DNA of 12,425 bases. Source: JADJWR01 sp964509545. GTDB taxonomy: Bacteria > Pseudomonadota > Gammaproteobacteria > Burkholderiales > Burkholderiaceae_F. The position numbers and the translations under genes are program-made. Below the pieces are notes generated by a model. The model saw only the letters and a list, made by a program, of their open reading frames with translations, did no database searches and was not told where the DNA came from. The first letter of the stretch is position 1. Every line of letters starts with the position of its first letter. This document shows, piece after piece, positions 7,536 to 12,425 of the stretch. The DNA is taken from positions 1 to 12,425 of the forward strand of contig CAZDXQ010000076.1 in NCBI GenBank assembly GCA_964509545.1, written 5' to 3'.

Positions 7536-7976
7536 TCAATGCGTGATCGACACCAGAACGCTGCACGGCGCGTGTTCGATCAGCGCCGGCGAGGTTGAGC
7601 CTCTCCACCAGCGCGCGGCCCAGCTATCGAGGTGCTTGTGGCCGATGACGATCAGGTCGGCGGCGATTTTCTTCGCGTAGCCACTGATCTCCGCCACCGG
7701 TTCGCCGACCACCACCTCGCCGCGCGCCGGATAACCCGAGCTGGCGAGGCGGCGCAGGCCATCGTCGAGGATGCCCTGGAAGCGCTGCTTTTCCTCTTCC
7801 TCGCTCTCGTTGATGTATAGGCCGCCTTCGAGACCGGCGTAGGTCGTCGCCAGCCGCGGCATCACGGCGATCAGGTGCAGTTCGGCGTGGCTCCACTGCG
7901 CGATGTCGAGCGAGTCGAGCAGCGCCTTTTGCCCGGACTCCGAGCCGTCATAAGCCAGCAGGATGCGCTTGTACAT
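7536..7976 (-). CDS. Universal stress protein, UspA family
   Basis: This 146-aa single-domain cytoplasmic protein has the UspA Rossmann-like fold. It begins YKRILLAYDGSESG, with the usual conserved Asp9, and ends in the nucleotide-loop region VIGHKHLDSWAARWWRGST followed by APCSVLV. The canonical ATP loop is GxxG-9x-G(S/T). Here the second Gly is His (GHKH) and the spacer to GST is 10 residues, so ATP binding is uncertain; I recall similar GHxH variants in proteobacterial Usps. An acidic stretch (ESEEEEK) sits near 58-64. Usp proteins help cells survive growth arrest and stress, with partners mostly unknown. It starts with ATG after the ideal ribosome-binding site GAGGAGG. The gene lies 42 bp behind the PLP enzyme gene, so co-transcription is likely. 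Confidence 0.93.
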   Translation of the reverse strand: MYKRILLAYDGSESGQKALLDSLDIAQWSHAELHLIAVMPRLATTYAGLEGGLYINESEEEEKQRFQGILDDGLRRLASSGYPARGEVVVGEPVAEISGYAKKIAADLIVIGHKHLDSWAARWWRGSTSPALIEHAPCSVLVSITH

Positions 7977-7981
7977 GGGAG

Positions 7982-7988
7982 CCTCCTC
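7982..7988 (-). promoter_or_regulatory. Strong ribosome-binding site of the usp gene
   Basis: GAGGAGG on the minus strand lies five bases before the ATG. It is the best Shine-Dalgarno match in the window and implies strong translation of the stress protein. Confidence 0.7.
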
Positions 7989-8018
7989 GAAACGGGATCT
8001 CGACGTGTCGTGAGCGAA

Positions 8019-8990
8019 TTATTGCGCCGACAGGCCCCGCTGCCGCAACCACTGCGGGTTGAACAGGCGCTGCGCGTACAGTCCGCCGCGGTCGCACAAC
8101 AGCGTGGCCACCCGATGGCCCGGTCCGAGCCGGCGAGCGACCTCGACGGCAGCCGCAACATTGATGCCGCTGGAGCCGCCGACGAAGAAGCCCTCATTGC
8201 GCAGCAGCCGGTAGACCATCCTTACGCAGGTCGGATCATCGATCATCACCGCATCGTCGATCGGCGTACCTTCCAGGTTGGCCGTCACCCGGGTCGTGCC
8301 GATACCCTCGGTGATTGAACTGCCCTCGGCCTTCAGTTCGCCGGTCTTCACCCAGCTGTAAAGGGCACTGCCCTGCGGGTCAGCGAGCACGATGCGCAGT
8401 TCGGCGCGCCGTTCTTTCAGGAAGCGGGCCACGCCTGCCAGGGTGCCTCCGGTGCCGGTGGCGCAGACGAACGCATCAAGGCGACCGCCGGTGTCGCGCC
8501 ACAGCTCCGGGCCCGTGCTTTCGTAATGCGCCTGCCGGTTGACGACGTTGTCGAACTGGTTGGCCCAGATCGCGTTCGGCAGTTCCGCGGCCAGCCGGCC
8601 GGCGATTTTCTGATAGTTGTCGGGGTCGCGGTACGGCTTCGGCGGCACCGGCCGCACCTCGGCGCCCAGCGTGCGCAGCAGATCGAGTTTTTCCGGCGAC
8701 TGGTTGTCGGGGATCACGATGATGCAGCGGTAGCCGCGTTCGGCGCAGAGGTGGGCCAGCCCGATGCCCGTGTTGCCGGCCGTGCCCTCGACGACCGTTC
8801 CGCCCGGCCGCAGCGCACCGCGCCGCTCCGCATCGCTGATGATCGCCAGCGCCGCCCGATCCTTGACCGAGCCGCCGGGATTGAGGAACTCCGCCTTGGC
8901 CAGGATCTCGCAGCCGGTTTCCGCGCTGAGTTTCTCCAGCCGGACGAGGGGCGTGTTGCCGACGCTGCCGCTGAAGCCGCTTCGAATCAT
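8019..8990 (-). CDS. Cysteine-synthase-like PLP enzyme (fold type II)
   Basis: This 323-aa cytoplasmic protein belongs to the CysK/CBS family of beta-replacing PLP enzymes. CysK makes cysteine from O-acetylserine and sulfide. Visible motifs are GNTPLVRL (11-18), PGGSVKDR with Schiff-base Lys43 (38-45), the phosphate/substrate loop GTAGNTG (69-75, where CysK has TSGNTG) and the glycine loop TGTGGT (178-183). The PLP-nitrogen contact, usually a Ser/Thr in PDSGERY or CDSGxRY, reads CDRGGLY (299-305), so Arg replaces it. The C-terminal FNPQWL resembles a branch annotated as cysteine synthase A but distinct from classical CysK. Substrate is therefore uncertain: cysteine synthesis, desulfhydration or another beta-elimination are all possible. 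The ATG at 8990 has GGTGAG five bases upstream. It precedes the usp gene and probably shares its transcript. Confidence 0.86.
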   Translation of the reverse strand: MIRSGFSGSVGNTPLVRLEKLSAETGCEILAKAEFLNPGGSVKDRAALAIISDAERRGALRPGGTVVEGTAGNTGIGLAHLCAERGYRCIIVIPDNQSPEKLDLLRTLGAEVRPVPPKPYRDPDNYQKIAGRLAAELPNAIWANQFDNVVNRQAHYESTGPELWRDTGGRLDAFVCATGTGGTLAGVARFLKERRAELRIVLADPQGSALYSWVKTGELKAEGSSITEGIGTTRVTANLEGTPIDDAVMIDDPTCVRMVYRLLRNEGFFVGGSSGINVAAAVEVARRLGPGHRVATLLCDRGGLYAQRLFNPQWLRQRGLSAQ

Positions 8991-9043
8991 CGCCGCTCAC
9001 CGGTCGGCCGAAGTCCCGGGCCGCGAGACCGACCGCGGCGGGC

Positions 9044-9090
9044 GGGCGGCATGCCTCTGACGCCTTCGCCTTGCGGCAGAGGGCCACGTT
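9044..9090. repeat. Possible REP-like palindromic intergenic element
   Basis: CCTCTG (9054-9059) and CAGAGG (9077-9082) form an inverted repeat around a GC-rich centre, in the gap between the isochorismatase-like and PLP genes. Read on the minus strand it encodes LRERGPLPQGEGVRG. Similar phrases recur in spurious ORFs annotated over dispersed intergenic palindromes of proteobacteria, so this is likely one copy of such a repeat. It may also act as a terminator for the upstream gene. Only one copy lies in the window. Confidence 0.4.
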
Positions 9091-9126
9091 CGCGCAGTCG
9101 GGCGCACGGGATCACTGTGGCCCCCT

Positions 9127-9681
9127 CTACAACGCCTTGACCAGCGCCAGGACGTCGCGGAAGTTCCGGTCGGTGCCGGCGCCGGTCCACTCGAAAAGGA
9201 TCGTTTCCGTGCCGGCGAGCAGACAGCCGGCCTGTTCCATCCGCCGCAGCGAGAGATCGCGGTCGAACTGGCGTACCTCGCGCGAGCCGACCGCGTCGGC
9301 GACGACGGTGACGCCGAATCCTTCGCGGCGCAGGGCGAGCGCGGTCTGCATCACGCAGACGTGCGCCTCCATGCCGGTGACGATGATCTGCGTCCGTCCG
9401 CTGCCGCGCACGAGTTCGACGAACTGCGGATGATCGGCGGCACCGAAGGCGGTCTTCTGGTAGATCTCATCGGCGGCAAAGCGGCTGCGCATCGGCTCGA
9501 TCACGGGCCCGATCTGGCCGGGGCAGTGCTCGGTCAGCAGCTTCGGGATGCCGAACAGCGCCGCGGCGTCGAGCAGAACATCGGTGCGGCGGATGATCTG
9601 CTCGTGCCCGGCGATATGTGGCGCCAGCTTGCTCTGGATGTCGATGACGAGGAGCAGGGAGTTGTCCCGGTTCGCGCGCAT
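9127..9681 (-). CDS. Isochorismatase-family cysteine hydrolase
   Basis: This 184-aa cytoplasmic hydrolase has the catalytic triad of the isochorismatase/nicotinamidase superfamily: Asp14 (LLLVIDIQ), Lys76 (YQKTAFGA) and nucleophile Cys109 (VTGMEAHVCV). The cis-peptide neighbourhood VTGMEAHVCV is typical of the YcaC-like branch. Members hydrolyse amides such as nicotinamide, carbamoyl or ureido groups, or isochorismate. The substrate here cannot be read from sequence. I chose the ATG at 9681, which gives the usual short N-terminus; the open frame upstream overlaps the preceding gene. Only seven bases separate this ATG from the stop of the HpaB/AbfD-like gene, and the TAGG of that stop is the only ribosome-binding candidate. 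Translational coupling and a shared pathway are likely. Confidence 0.9.
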   Translation of the reverse strand: MRANRDNSLLLVIDIQSKLAPHIAGHEQIIRRTDVLLDAAALFGIPKLLTEHCPGQIGPVIEPMRSRFAADEIYQKTAFGAADHPQFVELVRGSGRTQIIVTGMEAHVCVMQTALALRREGFGVTVVADAVGSREVRQFDRDLSLRRMEQAGCLLAGTETILFEWTGAGTDRNFRDVLALVKAL

Positions 9682-9688
9682 GTTGAGC

Positions 9689-11293
9689 CTATTTCGCCGG
9701 AATGCCGGCTTCGGTTGGTTGCGAATCGCTGGAGGTGGCGGCCGCTGACCGCGGCAGCGCAAGCGCCTGCGGCGCCGGCAGATCGGACATCTGGCAACCG
9801 GCCACGCAGCAGCGCCCGGGCTGGCGGTTGCGCGTGATCTTGCGCGTGGCATCGGCCAGAACACCGCGGTCGAGCAGCCTTTCGACCAGATCGACCTTGC
9901 TGCCGATCGGATAGTTGCGGTAGATCTCCGTCTTCATCGCATCCGGCGAGCCGCCGCCGTGCAGGCTGATCACCGAATACCAGCCGCCCTGGTACGAAGC
10001 GGTCAGGTCCTCGATGAAGCGCGCCACTTCGATGCGCTTCTCGTACGGAATGTCGCTGCGCGCGGTCAGTACCTCGGACAGGCGGCCCGCCGTGGCCGGA
10101 TTGTGGTCTTCATCCGGGCCGGGCAGGGCGACGATCAGGCCGCCGGAGACGTGATGCGCCAGCCGGTGCATGTCGTAGATCTGCGTGGCGAGCAGCAGCT
10201 TGCCGATATTGGCGAATACTGGATCGGGTGCGATGTTGCCGGCGGCGCTGGCCTCGCCGTAAACGGACGCCGCCACGCCGCAGGCGAAGAAGCCCTCGAC
10301 GATCCTGATCAGTTCGATCATCGCGTCGCGCAGGTTGTAGTGGCGGTCGAGATCGAGGCCGTTGGCTTCCGTGATCAGGGCGCCGGCGCCGATCAGCAGG
10401 TCGCCGAATCCGGCGCGCGCGCCGATGCAGGTGTGCCTGTGCTGGCTGGTGTAGTTGTACAGCATGGGCCCGACCTCGGCCCACTCGCCGGCAAGGAAGA
10501 CGCGCTCCCAGGGCACCTCGACGCGGTCGAACAGGCAAACGCCCGTGGACTGGCCGAACCTGGCGCTGAACGTCGCCGCCGCCTCGCCCGGCCTTCCGGC
10601 CGGCCGGGCGACGATGGTGAGTCCTTCGGCGTCGATCGGCACCGCACAGGCGACGGCGAAGGCGGCGTCCCCATCGGTCATGGCGCGACCGGGCAGCACC
10701 AGCAGTTCGTGCATGTACGGCGCGCCCGTGACGATGGCCTTGGCGCCGGAAATGACGATGCCGCGCGTATTGCGCTCGACGATGCGCAGGTAACTGTCCG
10801 GATTCGGCTGGCGGCCGGGGCGCAGCGACCGGTCGCCCTTGGCGTCGGTCATCGCCGCGCCCAGCGTCAGGTCGTTGGCATAAACGTGTCCGAGATAGTG
10901 CTTCAGTCGTGCGTGATACTCGGTGCCATGCTCGGCATCGGTCCGATGCGTGCCGAAGAAAAGGGCGTTGAGCGCGTCGCCGCCGAGGTAGCGCTGCGCG
11001 CAACCGGTCTGCTGGCAGACGCGACGCACGGCTTCCAGCTTGTTCAGCAGATCGGCGGTCGAAAACGTCAGCGCGACCATCCGGTTCACCGGCGCGACGA
11101 AGCCGGGAACGTTGGCCTGCATCAGCGCAGCCAGGTCGGCGGCCAGGGCCATCTCGTAGGTCTTCGCCACCGCGGCCACGCCCGGCGCCAGTTGCGGCGC
11201 ATCGGCAACTGAACCGATCTGTTCGCCGTCGACGTAGACAGTCGGCTTCAGTCGGCGCAGCGACTCGCGGTAGGCGTCGGCAGACATCAGCAT
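9689..11293 (-). CDS. HpaB/AbfD-family protein lacking two Fe-S ligands
   Basis: This 534-aa protein belongs to the family of 4-hydroxyphenylacetate 3-monooxygenase (HpaB, FAD) and 4-hydroxybutyryl-CoA dehydratase (AbfD, FAD plus [4Fe-4S]). The sequence runs closer to AbfD: N-terminal MLMSADAYRESLRRL, then GAAMTDAKGDRSL (145-157), ISGAKAIVTGAP (181-192) and SLHGGGSP (443-450). By my remembered alignment, the AbfD ligands Cys99, Cys103, His292 and Cys299 correspond here to Cys98, Tyr102, His285 and Ala292. The cluster should therefore be absent, and the protein may act as a flavin oxygenase or dehydrogenase. Tyr102 matches the position of a conserved HpaB Tyr. After the family's usual end near 490, a tail carries GRCCVAGC (493-500) and about 30 low-complexity residues. 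The start agrees with AbfD; the ribosome-binding site is weak. No HpaC-type flavin reductase is nearby. Confidence 0.82.
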   Translation of the reverse strand: MLMSADAYRESLRRLKPTVYVDGEQIGSVADAPQLAPGVAAVAKTYEMALAADLAALMQANVPGFVAPVNRMVALTFSTADLLNKLEAVRRVCQQTGCAQRYLGGDALNALFFGTHRTDAEHGTEYHARLKHYLGHVYANDLTLGAAMTDAKGDRSLRPGRQPNPDSYLRIVERNTRGIVISGAKAIVTGAPYMHELLVLPGRAMTDGDAAFAVACAVPIDAEGLTIVARPAGRPGEAAATFSARFGQSTGVCLFDRVEVPWERVFLAGEWAEVGPMLYNYTSQHRHTCIGARAGFGDLLIGAGALITEANGLDLDRHYNLRDAMIELIRIVEGFFACGVAASVYGEASAAGNIAPDPVFANIGKLLLATQIYDMHRLAHHVSGGLIVALPGPDEDHNPATAGRLSEVLTARSDIPYEKRIEVARFIEDLTASYQGGWYSVISLHGGGSPDAMKTEIYRNYPIGSKVDLVERLLDRGVLADATRKITRNRQPGRCCVAGCQMSDLPAPQALALPRSAAATSSDSQPTEAGIPAK

Positions 11294-11325
11294 GGCGCGC
11301 TCGCGGACAGAAGAATCGTTTCGAG

Positions 11326-11342
11326 GCGGCCTGTTTGGCCGC
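11326..11342. other. Hairpin upstream of the HpaB/AbfD-like gene
   Basis: GCGGCC-TGTTT-GGCCGC is a perfect 6-bp stem with a five-base loop, about 33 bp before the start codon. It lies in the 123-bp gap behind the SGNH hydrolase gene. It has no T-tract and could be an operator, a leader hairpin or a terminator of the upstream gene. Confidence 0.35.
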
Positions 11343-11416
11343 GGCGACCAAATGTAGCGCCGTCGGCGCGTGGACGTGAACCGACGACGGTCCTTTGGGC
11401 CGTGCGCCGGCGGCGG

Positions 11417-12271
11417 TCAGGAGGCCAGTTCGCGCTCGACGGCGGCGGCGATCTTCGCCGCCAGCTTGCGATGGCCGCTGCGGTCCGGGTGGATCTCGTT
11501 TTCCCAGTCGCCGGAAGGTCCGCCGGCACCGGCGCGCGCGCGGCGCAGCGTGCCGCGCGTGTCGACGACATGAAACTGCGGCAGCCTGGCCGGCAGCGCG
11601 AGCAGTGTCTCGGCCACCTGGTCGAGCAGGTAATCGGACAGCGGCTGCCAGACCTCCGGCGGCAGGCGGCCATTCAGTTGCGGGAACAGCCATGGACCGC
11701 CGAGACGGATGCCGATCGGGCCGCGCGCCGGGGCATCGTTCGGGGTCGGGTAGTCGTAGGTGTGCGCGAACATCGGCACGCCGGCATTCGGGCTGCCTGG
11801 CCGGTCACGGACATTGACGAAACCGGTGTAGCTGTCGCTCAGGTAGTTGCGCAGGCGGTCGAGGGCGGTGGCATCGACCAATCGCTCCGGGCGCTCGGGA
11901 TCGATGTCGCCCGTGCCGATGTCGGCGCGCAGCAGGTGAGGGAAGGCGGCGATGAGGTCGTTGCCGCCGCCGGAAAGCAGGATGGCGTCCCAGCGGTAGG
12001 TACTGCGCATCGTCATCCAGCCGGCGAACTCGTCGCCGTAGTCGAACATGCGGCGGAACATCCTGTGCACCTCGTCGCCCGGATAGGCGAGATTGAGCAC
12101 TACCGCGCTTTCGTCGAAGCGCAGCTCGAAGACGATGTTCTTCGGCGGAATCGAGCCGAGCGAGAACCACGAGTCACCTTCGGCGAGCAGACGCAGCGCG
12201 TAGGCGTTCAGGTCGACGCCCATCGCTTCGCCTTCGAGGTCGACCGGACGGATCACGTTCGCTCGTTGCAT
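11417..12271 (-). CDS. SGNH/GDSL-family hydrolase
   Basis: This 284-aa protein has the block motifs of SGNH hydrolases, a family of esterases, lipases and carbohydrate deacetylases. Block I is EGDSW (31-35) with nucleophile Ser34, block III is GGGND (101-105) with Asn104, and block V is NEIHP (258-262) with His261. The usual DxxH dyad reads NEIH, so the acid partner is missing or lies elsewhere, for example Asp255 or Glu257. No signal peptide or membrane segment is visible, suggesting a cytoplasmic enzyme. The ATG at 12271 is preceded by AAGGGAGG seven bases upstream; a TTG further upstream at 12304 is less likely. It lies 123 bp upstream of the HpaB/AbfD-like gene on the same strand and may belong to the same operon. 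The substrate is unknown. Confidence 0.84.
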   Translation of the reverse strand: MQRANVIRPVDLEGEAMGVDLNAYALRLLAEGDSWFSLGSIPPKNIVFELRFDESAVVLNLAYPGDEVHRMFRRMFDYGDEFAGWMTMRSTYRWDAILLSGGGNDLIAAFPHLLRADIGTGDIDPERPERLVDATALDRLRNYLSDSYTGFVNVRDRPGSPNAGVPMFAHTYDYPTPNDAPARGPIGIRLGGPWLFPQLNGRLPPEVWQPLSDYLLDQVAETLLALPARLPQFHVVDTRGTLRRARAGAGGPSGDWENEIHPDRSGHRKLAAKIAAAVERELAS

Positions 12272-12278
12272 CGCTGCG

Positions 12279-12286
12279 CCTCCCTT
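12279..12286 (-). promoter_or_regulatory. Ribosome-binding site of the SGNH hydrolase
   Basis: AAGGGAGG on the minus strand lies seven bases before the ATG at 12271. It decides this start over the TTG at 12304. Confidence 0.65.
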
Positions 12287-12366
12287 CCGGAGTGATCCGG
12301 GCAAGGCTAACCAACGCCGCCGCCTGCGGCGACCCGCATTCCCGGCGCGGGCGGCCGTCTCAAGCT

Positions 12367-12425
12367 CTAAGCCGAACTTTGATGCCCAGCCCGAGCGAAG
12401 GTGTTGATTTCGCCGGGGTTGTCGG
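12367..12425 (-). other. Possible 3' end of a gene cut by the window edge
   Basis: On the minus strand one frame enters from the edge and reads DNPGEINTFARAGHQSSA before a TAG stop. A second frame is also open for about 20 codons, and on the plus strand an ATG at 12382 runs off the edge. The stretch is somewhat less GC-rich than its surroundings. It is too short to call a family. Confidence 0.2.

Noticed and set aside
3063..7598. A 1511-codon open frame on the plus strand spanning several genes
   Set aside because: It crosses the BCS1-like, cyclase, ldtD and mepK genes in other frames or on the opposite strand. Its translation is Arg/Ala/Gly-rich with no motifs. Long shadow frames are expected in GC-rich DNA where real codons avoid AT at the third position.
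9682..9864. N-terminal extension of the isochorismatase-like gene to 9864
   Set aside because: It would overlap the end of the HpaB/AbfD-like gene and add basic residues before the conserved beta-strand LLLVIDIQ.
9959..11212. Plus-strand frame of 417 codons opposite the HpaB/AbfD-like gene
   Set aside because: It has no motifs and is antisense to a frame with strong family signatures.
11402..12295. Plus-strand frame of 297 codons opposite the SGNH hydrolase
   Set aside because: It is antisense to intact SGNH motifs and has a typical shadow composition.

Overview
This is a GC-rich stretch (visibly well above 60% G+C) of ordinary bacterial chromosome. The gene families point to a Gram-negative proteobacterium. 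TrkH, an LdtD/MepK peptidoglycan pair, a DgcZ-like zinc-binding cyclase and a UspA protein together fit a beta- or gammaproteobacterium; a Rhodocyclales-like betaproteobacterium is a guess that the window cannot prove. No rRNA, tRNA, CRISPR array, prophage or intact insertion sequence was seen.

Layout. Three plus-strand genes come first: uracil-DNA glycosylase (ung), a TrkH potassium transporter subunit, and a BCS1-like AAA+ ATPase. They are separated by gaps of about 160-180 bp, so they are probably transcribed separately. Converging on them from the minus strand are a CZB-GGDEF diguanylate cyclase (DgcZ-like) and, upstream of it, a periplasmic L,D-transpeptidase (LdtD/YcbB type). The transpeptidase diverges from mepK/ycbK (plus strand) across a 127-bp shared promoter region that carries a 10-bp direct repeat. 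In E. coli these two enzymes form and cut the same 3-3 peptidoglycan cross-links. After mepK, every gene is on the minus strand. In transcription order they are an SGNH/GDSL hydrolase, an HpaB/AbfD-family protein, an isochorismatase-family hydrolase 7 bp behind it, a cysteine-synthase-like PLP enzyme, and a UspA protein.

Main points of interest. (1) The HpaB/AbfD-family protein resembles 4-hydroxybutyryl-CoA dehydratase closely, but it lacks two of the four iron-sulfur cluster ligands and ends in a cysteine-rich tail. It forms a tight pair with a cysteine hydrolase, so this may be an undescribed small catabolic or detoxifying module. (2) ldtD and mepK are divergent across a repeat-bearing control region. 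(3) A homologue of mitochondrial BCS1 lies here without respiratory-complex neighbours. (4) A DgcZ-like cyclase retains its zinc ligands but has an altered inhibitory site. (5) The PLP enzyme has an Arg where the cofactor-nitrogen contact is usually Ser/Thr.

Limits. All family calls come from reading motifs and comparing with remembered family sequences. No database search, structure prediction or promoter scan was run. Promoter and terminator calls are weak because T-tracts and clear -35 boxes are scarce in this GC-rich DNA.
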